Assembly: GCF_017183135.1 (NCBI RefSeq)
Contig: NZ_JADDXW010000007.1
Span: 1 to 64,000, forward strand
DNA: 64,000 nt
DNA from: Aurantimonas marina
GTDB taxonomy: Bacteria > Pseudomonadota > Alphaproteobacteria > Rhizobiales > Rhizobiaceae
Reading direction: 5' to 3'
Part shown: positions 24,921 through 33,959 of the stretch, in pieces
How the letters are laid out: the number at the start of each line of letters is the position of its first letter
Numbering within the stretch: position 1 is the first letter of the stretch
The notes under the pieces: generated by a model
What the model saw: the letters and a program-made list of their open reading frames with translations, nothing else
Told to the model about the DNA's origin: nothing
Databases searched by the model: none
Program-made: the position numbers and the translations under genes

Positions 24921-26585
24921 TCAGATGCCCGCCCCGTCGCCCACCGCCGCAACGCCTTTCTCGGTTGCCGAATGGGTCGGATGCGCGCCGAATGCCAGGC
25001 GAAGGAACGGCCGAAGGGCGAAGTCCACTAGGGCGAGGGCAGCCGCCAGTACCGGAGCAAGCCCGAACAAAAACCCGATGAAGCCAAACAGCACCGCCGC
25101 CGCCGCCCGGAACCGCACCATCGACCAGCGTTGCGTGGACTCCCTCGCCTCGCCGAGCCAGAGCGTCTTGAGATGATCCAGCGTCGAGCCCGGCCTCGCG
25201 GAGGAATGCGACGGCTCCCTGTCGTCGTTGACCGTCCGCACGACGCCGAGCGCCACCGTTTCGTTGGTCAGCGGGTCGATCAGGATGAACGCGCCGAATT
25301 CGCGGCTTTCCTCGTAGGACGCCGCGACCAGGGGCCGGTCGAAGGCGAGCGTCACCCGGCCGATCTCGTTCATCAAAAGGACGTTCGCGGGTTTCGGCGC
25401 GAAGGAATGGATGTCGACCGCGGCGTCGAGACCGCGCACGCTCGCCGGCGTCGAGGCGGTGCCGAGTTTGGCGACGAGGCGTCCGCCGGGCACCAGCGGC
25501 CGGTCGACCATCCACAGAATCTCGGCGGCGACGGATTTCACCGCCGCCAGCATATCGTCCGGCCTTGCCAGCACGTCGCCGCGCGAGACATCGACCTCGT
25601 CGGTGAGGGTCAGGGTGACGGCCCCGCCGGCCGCCGCCGACAGCACCTCGCCGTCGGGATCCCGAACGGCCTTCACCCTTGTTTCGCGCCGCCCCGGCAG
25701 AACGACGACCGGGTCGCCGGCCGTGATGCTGCCGCTGGCGATGGTGCCGGCAAAGCCCCGGAAATCGAGATCGGGCCGGTTGACCCATTGTACCGGCATC
25801 CGGAACGGCGCCGATCCGGCGTCGAAGGTCTCCGGCGTGACGGATTCCAGCCGCTCGAGCAGCGTCTCGCCCCGGTACCACGGCAGGTTGGGCGAGCGCG
25901 CGGCGATGTTGTCGCCGTTCTTCGCCGACACGGGAACGAAGGAGACGTCGGTGAAGCCGAGCGCTGGCAGGATCGCCTCATAATCGCGCTTGATCGCCTC
26001 GAACCGGTCCTCGGCGAAGTCGATCAGATCCATCTTGTTGATGGCGATGACGACGCTCTTGATGCCGACCAGCGAGGTGATGAAGGAATGCCGCCGGGTC
26101 TGCGGCAGGATACCCTTGCGCGCGTCGACGAGGATCACCGCGAGTTCCGCCTGGCTGGCGCCGGTCGCCATGTTGCGCGTGTATTGCTCGTGGCCGGGCG
26201 TGTCGGCGATGATGAAGGCGCGGTGGCCGGTGGAGAAATAGCGATAGGCGACATCGATGGTGATGCCCTGTTCGCGCTCCGCCGACAGCCCGTCGACCAG
26301 CAGCGCGAAATCGAGATCCTCGCCGGTGGTGCCGAATTTCTTCGAATCGCGGTGCAACGCCTCGAGCTGATCATCGAAGACGGCGTTGGTCTCGTAGAGC
26401 AGCCGGCCGATCAGCGTCGACTTGCCGTCGTCGACCGAGCCGCAGGTGATGAAGCGTAAGAGCGAGGCGGCAGGCGCCGCCAGCGGCACGACGCCGGCCT
26501 TGGGATCGACGAGAGCAAGCTTGGCGTGACGAGGGACCGCGTCGGTATCCTCGGCGACGGGGCGCTGTTGCAGGGCGCTGGTCAT
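24921..26585 (-). CDS. cysN: Sulfate adenylyltransferase subunit 1 with hydrophobic C-terminal tail
   Basis: CysN is the GTPase subunit of ATP sulfurylase. With CysD it makes APS from sulfate and ATP. The 554 residues include P-loop GSVDDGKSTLIG, DTPGHEQY and NKMDL, followed by EF-Tu-like beta domains. Where many alphaproteobacterial homologues continue into a CysC kinase, this protein instead has about 70 residues with one or two hydrophobic, membrane-like segments (about residues 493-540). It starts 1 nt after the cysD stop. The missing kinase agrees with the APS-type CysH next door. Confidence 0.93.
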   Translation of the reverse strand: MTSALQQRPVAEDTDAVPRHAKLALVDPKAGVVPLAAPAASLLRFITCGSVDDGKSTLIGRLLYETNAVFDDQLEALHRDSKKFGTTGEDLDFALLVDGLSAEREQGITIDVAYRYFSTGHRAFIIADTPGHEQYTRNMATGASQAELAVILVDARKGILPQTRRHSFITSLVGIKSVVIAINKMDLIDFAEDRFEAIKRDYEAILPALGFTDVSFVPVSAKNGDNIAARSPNLPWYRGETLLERLESVTPETFDAGSAPFRMPVQWVNRPDLDFRGFAGTIASGSITAGDPVVVLPGRRETRVKAVRDPDGEVLSAAAGGAVTLTLTDEVDVSRGDVLARPDDMLAAVKSVAAEILWMVDRPLVPGGRLVAKLGTASTPASVRGLDAAVDIHSFAPKPANVLLMNEIGRVTLAFDRPLVAASYEESREFGAFILIDPLTNETVALGVVRTVNDDREPSHSSARPGSTLDHLKTLWLGEARESTQRWSMVRFRAAAAVLFGFIGFLFGLAPVLAAALALVDFALRPFLRLAFGAHPTHSATEKGVAAVGDGAGI

Positions 26586-26586
26586 C

Positions 26587-27489
26587 TCAGAAATAGCCTT
26601 CCTGCTTCTTTTCTTCCATCGAGGCGCCGGAATCCTGGTCGATGACCCGTCCCTGGCGCTCGGAGGTGCGCGATCCGCGCATTTCGGCGATGATGTCGGC
26701 CAGCGTCGCGGCGTCCGATTCGACCGCGCCGGTCAGTGGGTAGCAGCCGAGGGTGCGGAAGCGGACCATCATGGTCTCGATCGTCTCGCCCGGCTTCAGC
26801 GCCATCCGCTCGTCGTCGCGCATGATCAGCGCGCCCTCCCGTCTCACGATGGGCCGGGGGGCGGCGAAATACAGCGGCACGACGGGGATGTTTTCGAGCG
26901 CGATGTAGTCCCACACATCCTGCTCGGTCCAATTCGACAGTGGGAAGACGCGGAAGCTCTCGCCCTTCTTCTTGCGGGTGTTGAACAGCCGCCAGGGCTC
27001 CGGTCGCTGGTTCTTGGCGTCCCAGCGATGCTCGGCCGAGCGCAGCGAGAAGATCCGCTCCTTGGCACGGCTCTTCTCCTCGTCGCGGCGCGCGCCGCCA
27101 AAGGCCGCGTCGAAGCGGTATTTGTCGAGCGCCTGCTTCAAGCCTTCCGTCTTCATCACGTCGGTATGGACGCGGCTGCCTGAATCGAACGGGTTGATGC
27201 CGGCGCGCACGCCCTCCTGGTTGATATGGACGATGAGGTCGAGACCGAGATCCTTGGCGCGGCGGTCGCGGAATTCGATCATCTCGCGGAACTTCCAGGT
27301 CGTATCGACATGCAGGAGCGGGAAGGGCGGCTTGCCGGGCGCGAAGGCCTTCATGGCGAGATGGAGCATCACCGCCGAATCCTTGCCGACCGAATACAGC
27401 ATCACCGGATTTTCGGCCGTCGCGGCGACCTCGCGCAGGATGAAGATCGACTCGGCTTCGAGCCGCTGCAGATGGGTCAGCTGTTTCAT
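26587..27489 (-). CDS. cysD: Sulfate adenylyltransferase subunit 2
   Basis: CysD is the catalytic subunit of ATP sulfurylase and works with CysN. The 300-residue protein has the N-type ATP pyrophosphatase P-loop [10 protein letters not shown], the HVDTTWKF stretch, and the C-terminal [10 protein letters not shown] tail shared by CysD proteins. It overlaps cysH by 4 nt at the start and abuts cysN at the end, so all three are one transcriptional unit. Confidence 0.95.
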   Translation of the reverse strand: MKQLTHLQRLEAESIFILREVAATAENPVMLYSVGKDSAVMLHLAMKAFAPGKPPFPLLHVDTTWKFREMIEFRDRRAKDLGLDLIVHINQEGVRAGINPFDSGSRVHTDVMKTEGLKQALDKYRFDAAFGGARRDEEKSRAKERIFSLRSAEHRWDAKNQRPEPWRLFNTRKKKGESFRVFPLSNWTEQDVWDYIALENIPVVPLYFAAPRPIVRREGALIMRDDERMALKPGETIETMMVRFRTLGCYPLTGAVESDAATLADIIAEMRGSRTSERQGRVIDQDSGASMEEKKQEGYF

Positions 27490-28274
27490 TGCGGCAGTCT
27501 CTCGAAGGCTGCGTCCGCGCTGGCGGGACGATGGGCGTCGTTGCGGACGGGGCGGCCAGCGTCATCGACATGCAGGCCGCATTCGCGCTTGGTCTCTTCC
27601 TCCCACCACCAGCGGCCGGCCCGTTCCGGCTCGCCTGGGCGGATCGCGCGGGTGCAGGGGGCGCAGCCGATCGACAGGAAGTTCTTCGCATGCAGCGCGT
27701 TGACCGGAACGCCCTGCTCGGCCGTGAACGCCACGATCGCGTCGCGGGTCCAGTCGAAGATCGGGTTGGCCTTGATCAGACCGCGGGCGCCGTCGAACGA
27801 GACGAAATCCATGTCGGAGCGGTTGGCCGACTGATCGCGGCGAAGGCCGGTGATCCAGCCGGCGGCGCCGGCAAGCGCGCGCGCCAGCGGCTCGACCTTT
27901 CTGACGCCGCAGCAGTTCTTGCGAAACTCAGGCGCGTAGTAGAATCCATCAATGCCCTGGTCGTTCACCAGCGTCTCGAGCGCTTCGGCTTGCGGGTACA
28001 GCGCCTTGATGCGGCGGCCGTATTTCTCCTCGGTCTCGCGCCAGAGCGCGTAGGTTTGGGGAAACAGCCGGCCGGTATCGAGCGTCTTCACCTGCACCGG
28101 CAGATCATTGGCAAAGATCAGATGAGTGATCATCTGGTCCTCGATGCCAAGGCTCGTGGTGAACACCACCGGTCCGCCGGCGCGCTTGACCAGCGTCCGC
28201 AGGCGCTCAAGCGGCGTCAGCGCGACGAAACCAGCATTCAGCTCCCCCGCGAGATGTCTACGCTCCGCGCACAT
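27486..28274 (-). CDS. cysH: Adenylyl-sulfate (APS-type) reductase, thioredoxin-dependent
   Basis: CysH reduces activated sulfate to sulfite. The 262-residue protein has [12 protein letters not shown], an [11 protein letters not shown] substrate loop, and both cysteine pairs that bind a 4Fe-4S cluster: CC near residue 121 (KNCCGVRK) and CxxC near residue 203 (GCAPC). These pairs mark enzymes that use APS directly rather than PAPS. The C-terminal ECGLH carries the catalytic Cys. The start at 28274 follows GGAGG and lies 4 nt after the DUF934 gene. A longer in-frame start at 28331 would overlap that gene. Confidence 0.93.
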   Translation of the reverse strand: MCAERRHLAGELNAGFVALTPLERLRTLVKRAGGPVVFTTSLGIEDQMITHLIFANDLPVQVKTLDTGRLFPQTYALWRETEEKYGRRIKALYPQAEALETLVNDQGIDGFYYAPEFRKNCCGVRKVEPLARALAGAAGWITGLRRDQSANRSDMDFVSFDGARGLIKANPIFDWTRDAIVAFTAEQGVPVNALHAKNFLSIGCAPCTRAIRPGEPERAGRWWWEEETKRECGLHVDDAGRPVRNDAHRPASADAAFERLPQ

Positions 28275-28278
28275 GGCG

Positions 28279-28785
28279 TCAGGCCCTCCGGGCGGCGAGC
28301 CGCTTCTGGAGGATGCTGCGCTCTTCGCCATAGCCGGTCTGGTAGTGCCGTGTGACGCTGTCCTTGGCCGCCATCCATTGCTGGACTGGCTGCCGGTTCG
28401 CCATCGTTTCGGGCAGCTCGATCTCGTCGAAGCCGCAGGCCAGCGCCTCGGCGAACTGGTCGGCGATCAGCGGTCCCGACGCGCGCAGGGTGCCCTTAAA
28501 GTCGGCCCGGCGCAGCCGCTTGGCCAGCGACAGGCCACGGCCATCGGAAAACGCCGGGAACTCGACCGCGATCAGGTCCGCCGCGTCGAGATGCGGGGCG
28601 ATCTCCTCGATCGACGCGCTGTTGGGCACCGACAGGCCGAAGCGCAAATCCGGCAGGACGGCGCGCGCGGCGTCGGCCAGCACCAACGGCATGATCACCG
28701 GACCTTCGGTTTTCGTCGCCGCCTCGGCTGTGTCAACGCGGGTATAGGCGTCCGGCTTCGCGCCGGTGGCGGCGATCAGCGTCAT
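28279..28785 (-). CDS. DUF934 protein linked to sulfite reductase
   Basis: A 168-residue protein of the DUF934 family, seen in proteobacterial sulfate-assimilation operons between cysI and cysH. The family's biochemical role is not known to me. Visible features are VEFPAFSDGRGLSLAKRLR in the middle and the C-terminal SVTRHYQTGYG. No cofactor motif was seen. It overlaps the cysI stop by ATGA-type overlap and precedes cysH by 4 nt. Its context implies an accessory role in sulfite reduction. Confidence 0.8.
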   Translation of the reverse strand: MTLIAATGAKPDAYTRVDTAEAATKTEGPVIMPLVLADAARAVLPDLRFGLSVPNSASIEEIAPHLDAADLIAVEFPAFSDGRGLSLAKRLRRADFKGTLRASGPLIADQFAEALACGFDEIELPETMANRQPVQQWMAAKDSVTRHYQTGYGEERSILQKRLAARRA

Positions 28786-30473
28786 GCCGCGTCCTTTCGA
28801 AGGTTTTCGCGCCCGGCGACATAGGCGGTGAAGCTCGCCTTGAACGGCTCCAACCCGGCCCGGCGCACGGTCTCGATGAATGCTTCGCCGTCCTGCCGCT
28901 CGCCGAGATAGGTTGTGACGATCGCTTCGATCGCGCCCGGCACCTCGGCGGCGTCGATGCCCGGGCCAAGCCGTTCGCCGAGTGCGGCGTTCTCGGTGGC
29001 GTCGCCGCCGACGGTGATCTGGTAATTTTCCTTGCCGGCCTTTTCGAGCCCGAGAATGCCGATCGCGCCGACATGGTGGTGGCCGCAGGCGTTGATGCAG
29101 CCGGAGATCTTGATCGGCAGATGGCCGATTTCCAACTGGCGCGCCTCATCGGCGAAAGTCTTGGCGATATCCTGCGCGATCGGGATCGATTTCGCCGTGG
29201 CGAGCGCGCAATAGTCGAGGCCGGGGCACGCGATGATGTCGGTGACAAGTCCGGCATTGGCCGTATGCAGCCGTTCCGCCTTCAGCGCGGCGTAGACGGC
29301 CGGAACGTCGTCTTTCCTGACATGCGGCAGAACCAGGTTCTGGCCATGGGTCACGCGCAACTCGCCGAAGGAATAGCGCTCGGCGATATCGGCGAAGGCG
29401 CGCATCTGATCGGCGCTCATGTCGCCGGGAACCTCGCCGATGGCCTTGAGCGAGACCGTCAGGGCGATGTAGCCGGGCTGGCGATGGGCAAAGCCGTTCC
29501 GCGCGACGAAACGCTCGAGGCCGGGGTCGCTTGTCCGAGCCGCCGCCAAAGCTGCGGAATCCTCCGGCAGGTCGTCATAAGCCGGCGGCGCGAAATACGC
29601 CGCGATCCGCGCCACCTCCTCCTCGGGCGCGTTGACCGTCGGCCCGTCGAGCTTGGCGTATTCGGCCTCGACGCGGCGGCGGAATTCCTCCTCGCCGGTC
29701 TCGTGCACGAGGATCTTCACGCGCGCCTTGAACTTGTTGTCGCGGCGGCCTTCGAGATTGTAGACGCGCATCACCGCTTCCAGATAGGCGAGCAGCTCGC
29801 CCTTCGGCAGGAACTCCCGGATCAGCTTGCCGATCATCGGCGTGCGGCCGAGGCCGCCACCGACCACGATTTCGTAGCCGATCTCCCCGGTCTCGGGGTG
29901 CCGCTTGATCTTCAGGCCGATGTCATGCGTCTTGATCGCCGCGCGGTCGTGCTCGGCGCCGGTGACGGCGATCTTGAACTTGCGCGGCAGCCAGCCGAAC
30001 TCCGGATGCAAGCTCGACCACTGGCGAATGAGTTCACCGGTCGGGCGGGGATCTTCGACTTCGTCGGCGGCAACCCCGGCGAACTGATCCGCGGTCACGT
30101 TACGAATGCAGTTACCGGAGGTCTGGATGCAGTGCATCTCGACGTCGGCGAGCAGATCCAGGATGTCCGGCACGTCCTTCAGCTTCGGCCAGTGGAACTG
30201 CAGGTTCTGGCGCGTGGTGAAGTGGCCGTAACCCTTGTCGTAGGTGTCGGCGATATGGGCGAGCTGGCGAAGCTGGCGCGCGTTCAGCGTGCCGTAGGGG
30301 ACGGCGATCCGCAGCATATAGGCGTGCAGCTGCAGATAGAGCCCGTTTTTCAGGCGCAACGGCTTGAACTCATCTTCTGACAGCGAGCCGTTGATGCGCC
30401 GCTCCACCTGACTGCGGAACTGCGCAACCCGCTCGCGCACGAAGCGCTCGTCGAATTCGTCGTAGCGATACAT
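28782..30473 (-). CDS. cysI: Sulfite reductase haemoprotein (nitrite/sulfite reductase family)
   Basis: This 563-residue enzyme reduces sulfite to sulfide with six electrons using sirohaem and a 4Fe-4S cluster. Two ferredoxin-like half domains and two catalytic domains are present. Cluster and sirohaem ligands are C-x5-C (CPGLDYC) and C-x3-C (GCINACGHHH), and HCIQTSGNCIRNVT is also typical. Family members can also act on nitrite. The operon (cysH, cysD, cysN) makes sulfite the likely substrate. Genes for making sirohaem are not in the window. Confidence 0.92.
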   Translation of the reverse strand: MYRYDEFDERFVRERVAQFRSQVERRINGSLSEDEFKPLRLKNGLYLQLHAYMLRIAVPYGTLNARQLRQLAHIADTYDKGYGHFTTRQNLQFHWPKLKDVPDILDLLADVEMHCIQTSGNCIRNVTADQFAGVAADEVEDPRPTGELIRQWSSLHPEFGWLPRKFKIAVTGAEHDRAAIKTHDIGLKIKRHPETGEIGYEIVVGGGLGRTPMIGKLIREFLPKGELLAYLEAVMRVYNLEGRRDNKFKARVKILVHETGEEEFRRRVEAEYAKLDGPTVNAPEEEVARIAAYFAPPAYDDLPEDSAALAAARTSDPGLERFVARNGFAHRQPGYIALTVSLKAIGEVPGDMSADQMRAFADIAERYSFGELRVTHGQNLVLPHVRKDDVPAVYAALKAERLHTANAGLVTDIIACPGLDYCALATAKSIPIAQDIAKTFADEARQLEIGHLPIKISGCINACGHHHVGAIGILGLEKAGKENYQITVGGDATENAALGERLGPGIDAAEVPGAIEAIVTTYLGERQDGEAFIETVRRAGLEPFKASFTAYVAGRENLRKDAA

Positions 30474-30550
30474 GATCGTATCCTTTGATGGTGCTGCTGA
30501 AGGCGCCGGGCACGTGAGCCTGTCGCCGTTTCGCGCTTGCCTTCCCGCCT

Positions 30551-30901
30551 TCAGGCGGGCGTGCGGTAGTCCGCCTGCTTGCCGATATCCGGGTGAACCG
30601 ACGGACCTTTTTGGCGCATCGCGTCGCGAAAATGCCGGGCGACCGGAAGGCCGGTGCCTTTGAGATCGACCGGCACGAGATAGGGGTCGACCACTTCATT
30701 CGCCGCGAAGGCGGCCTTGCCTTCGGCGTCCATCGCCTCGGCGGTATCGGCGTCGAAGGCGATGCGGGCCTTGGACGGGTCGAGCGTCCAGCCCTTATCG
30801 GACAGGAACACCACGTCGCCGTCCAGCAGGTGGTTTGCCATCAGGATCGCCGGGAGCTTGTCGCCTCGGACCTTCGATCCGGCGCGGTGATCCTTCGCCA
30901 T
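30551..30901 (-). CDS. DUF2849 protein, first gene of the sulfate operon
   Basis: A 116-residue protein of the DUF2849 family, which in Hyphomicrobiales sits just upstream of cysI. Seen: KLPAILMANHLLDGDVVFL, GWTLDPSKARIA and DPYLVPVD. No known catalytic motif is visible, and its role is unknown. The start at 30901 was chosen because GGGAG lies 6 nt before it. The ATG at 30907 is only about 1 nt from that site. The usual neighbour cysG (sirohaem synthase) is absent: the upstream gene is ubiquinone-related. Confidence 0.78.
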   Translation of the reverse strand: MAKDHRAGSKVRGDKLPAILMANHLLDGDVVFLSDKGWTLDPSKARIAFDADTAEAMDAEGKAAFAANEVVDPYLVPVDLKGTGLPVARHFRDAMRQKGPSVHPDIGKQADYRTPA

Positions 30902-31034
30902 TGTCATCTCCCTTGTCGCTGGTCCATGCGGGCCAATGGGGCCGGGCCAGTGTTCGGTCGATGATAGATAAGCTGAATCGCGGCGGTCAGCGGCGGCGTC
31001 GATTGCCTTGTCGCGGTGCGAGGAGAAAGAATTT

Positions 31035-31061
31035 CCTGTCCCGGACGGTCTCCGCGACAGG
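31035..31061 (-). terminator. Terminator-like hairpin after the ubiquinone hydroxylase
   Basis: On the minus strand CCTGTC-G-CGGA pairs with TCCG-G-GACAGG around a 5-nt loop, followed by AAATTCTTT. It lies 40 nt after the hydroxylase stop and before the sulfate operon. It is moderately stable and the T-run is imperfect. Confidence 0.4.
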
Positions 31062-31100
31062 ATCGTTCCAGATCGGTCCTGGATGCGTGGCCGGGTGGTC

Positions 31101-32351
31101 TTAGATCGGCTCGCCCTTGAGAAGACGCGGCGATGGACCGCGCGACAGCCCGGCGGCCTGGCCGATGAAGAAGTCCTTCAGCGGCGGGGCGCGGTCGACC
31201 AGCGACAGTCCGAAGCTGCGGGTCGCCCGCAGCAACGGGTTGTCGTTGGAAAACAGGCGGTTCAGGACATCGGTGGTGATGCCCATCTGGACCGTGTCGA
31301 AACGCCGCCAGCGCTGATAGGTCTCCAGCACGTCGAGCGCGCCGATATCGAGGCCGAGACGGTCCGCCTCGACGATCGTCTCGGCCAGCGCCGCGGCGTC
31401 CTTGAAGCCGAGGTTGAGGCCCTGGCCTGCAATGGGGTGGATACCGTGGGCGGCATCGCCCGCCAGCGCAATCCGCGGCTTGACGAAATCGCGCGCCAGC
31501 GTGAGTCCCAATGGAAACGCGCGGCGGCCGCCTTCGACGGTCAGCGCGCCGAGCTTGTGACCGAAGCGCTGTTCGAGTTCGTGCTCGAACAGCATCTCGT
31601 CGGCGTCGACGAGGCGCTCGGCCTCACGGGTCGGCTCTGTCCAGACGAGCGAGGACCGGTTGCCTTTGAGCGGCAGGATAGCGAAGGGGCCCGAGGGGAG
31701 GAAATGCTCCTCCGCCCGGCCTTCGTGCGGGCGCTCGTGGGCGACGGTCACGACGATGCCGGACTGGCCGTAATCCCAGTGGACGGTGTGGATGCCGGCC
31801 ATGTCGCGGATCGTCGAGCGGACGCCGTCGCAGGCGATCAGCAACCGCGCGTCGATGGTCCCGCCGCCGGTGAGGGTGACGCGGATCGCCGCCATCTGCC
31901 GGTCGATGCCGGAGACTGCTGTCGCTTGTCTTATGTCGATGCCGAGCGTCTTCGCGCGCTCGCGCAGGGCGCCGTTGAGGGCGGTATTCGGTAGCATGTG
32001 CGCGAAGGGCTCGCCGGACTTGGCCTCGCCGCCGAAGGTGAGAAACACCGGACGGACGGGGTCGGACGTGCGTGAATCGGTGACGATCATCTCGGTGATC
32101 GACTGCGCCTCGTCCTTGACCTTTTCCCAGATGCCAAGCCGCTCCAGCATCCGCACGGCGGCGGCGGCCACGGCGGAGGCGCGGCCATCCTTCTTCCAGA
32201 CCCCCTCGGGCGCGGCATCGACCAGGACGATCTTGAGATGCGGCGCGGCGTCGGCGATCGCCACCGCCGTCGTCAGGCCGACATAGCCGGCTCCGGCGAT
32301 GACGATGTCGGCCTGCTCGGCGGTTGTCGTCTCGGCTCTGGTGTCGGACAT
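31101..32351 (-). CDS. UbiH/UbiF/COQ6-family FAD-dependent hydroxylase
   Basis: A 416-residue flavoprotein monooxygenase of the ubiquinone-biosynthesis group. Seen: the FAD-binding IAGAGYVGLTTAVAIAD near the N terminus, the middle ACDGVRSTIR motif, and the second FAD motif GDAAHGIHPIAGQGLNLG at about residue 297, which is characteristic of UbiH/UbiI/UbiF. It hydroxylates a polyprenylphenol ring. Which ring position cannot be read from the sequence. It stands alone on the minus strand and is divergent from tesB. Confidence 0.87.
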   Translation of the reverse strand: MSDTRAETTTAEQADIVIAGAGYVGLTTAVAIADAAPHLKIVLVDAAPEGVWKKDGRASAVAAAAVRMLERLGIWEKVKDEAQSITEMIVTDSRTSDPVRPVFLTFGGEAKSGEPFAHMLPNTALNGALRERAKTLGIDIRQATAVSGIDRQMAAIRVTLTGGGTIDARLLIACDGVRSTIRDMAGIHTVHWDYGQSGIVVTVAHERPHEGRAEEHFLPSGPFAILPLKGNRSSLVWTEPTREAERLVDADEMLFEHELEQRFGHKLGALTVEGGRRAFPLGLTLARDFVKPRIALAGDAAHGIHPIAGQGLNLGFKDAAALAETIVEADRLGLDIGALDVLETYQRWRRFDTVQMGITTDVLNRLFSNDNPLLRATRSFGLSLVDRAPPLKDFFIGQAAGLSRGPSPRLLKGEPI

Positions 32352-32491
32352 CCAAGTCTCCTTGCTCTCGCCCCTTGTGCGGCGCGGTCGGTGCGGATCG
32401 CGAAAACCGGTTGACCACGCCCGGTATATTGGTGCAACGCCGCGAAAGGCGAAGGGGCGCGTGGCTCCCCGCGACTTTGGAGTAGTTTAGG

Positions 32492-33364
32492 ATGACCGAG
32501 GCCGTTGAAAAGCTCCTCCATATCCTCGATCTCGAACGCATCGAGGAAAATCTGTTTCGCGGCATCAGTCCGGATCAGAGCTGGCAGCGGGTTTTCGGCG
32601 GCCAGGTGATCGCCCAGGCGCTGGTCGCCACCCAACGTACCGTCCCCGCCGACCGCCATTGTCATTCGCTGCATTCCTATTTCATGCGGCCGGGCGACCC
32701 CGCCGCGCCGATCATCTACGACGTCGACCGGATTCGCGATGGCGGCTCCTTCACCACCCGGCGCGTCGTCGCGATCCAGCACGGTCACGCGATCTTCTCC
32801 CTCTCGGCCTCCTTCCAGAAGGACGAGGACGGGCACGATCATCAGGTGTCGATGCCCGACGTGCCGGGCCCGGACGACCTGCCGCATGGCGACGACCTCA
32901 AGGAGACGATCTTGAAGCGGGCACCGGAACCGGTCCGCCGCTACTGGCTGCGGCCGCGGCCGATCGAATTCCGTCCGGTCTCCTTCGATCATTATCTGAC
33001 CCGCGACAAGCTGGAGCCGGTGCAACAGGTCTGGGTGCGCTGCGCCAGTCCGATCGGCGGCGATCGCGATCTGAACGCGGCGGTCCTCGCCTATCTCTCC
33101 GACATGACGCTGCTTGACACCTCGCTGTTCGCGCATGGGCTGTCGGTGTTCGACGAGCGCATCCAAGCCGCCAGTCTCGATCACGCCATGTGGTTCCACC
33201 GGCCGGTGAACGTGTCCGAGTGGATGCTCTATTCGCAGGACAGCCCGTCCTCGTCGGGCGCGCGGGGCCTCACCCGTGGCTCGCTGTTTTCGCGTGACGG
33301 CACGCTGGTCGCATCGGTGGCACAGGAAGGGCTGATCCGCCCGCGACGCGTCCGACCTGCCTAA
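32492..33364 (+). CDS. tesB: Acyl-CoA thioesterase II
   Basis: TesB hydrolyses medium- and long-chain acyl-CoA. The 290-residue protein has two hotdog repeats. Conserved parts include RVFGGQVIAQALVA, HSLHSYFMRPGD, SFTTRRVVAIQHG, and the second-half LDHAMWFHRP with RGLTRGSLFSRDG near the C terminus. These cover the Asp/Thr/Gln catalytic triad region. It is separate from its neighbours: a divergent hydroxylase upstream and the glnK promoter region downstream. Confidence 0.93.
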   Translation: MTEAVEKLLHILDLERIEENLFRGISPDQSWQRVFGGQVIAQALVATQRTVPADRHCHSLHSYFMRPGDPAAPIIYDVDRIRDGGSFTTRRVVAIQHGHAIFSLSASFQKDEDGHDHQVSMPDVPGPDDLPHGDDLKETILKRAPEPVRRYWLRPRPIEFRPVSFDHYLTRDKLEPVQQVWVRCASPIGGDRDLNAAVLAYLSDMTLLDTSLFAHGLSVFDERIQAASLDHAMWFHRPVNVSEWMLYSQDSPSSSGARGLTRGSLFSRDGTLVASVAQEGLIRPRRVRPA

Positions 33365-33493
33365 TTTCCAGTCAGACTGGCAGTTTTTGCCGCATCTTTG
33401 AGCGGCGATGAACCAGCCCGACCGGCAGGCAACGCCGGTGGAAGCTGTGATTTCGCACCGCAAAATATGACCGAATGATGGCGCGACGTCCGT

Positions 33494-33944
<451 letters not shown>

Positions 33945-33959
33945 GGGGACCGACCACCG

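Noticed and set aside
33368-33385. CCAGTC-A-GACTGG palindrome after tesB as a terminator
   Set aside because: The one-base centre cannot form a proper loop and the T-run is short. It might be a protein site, but nothing supports it further.
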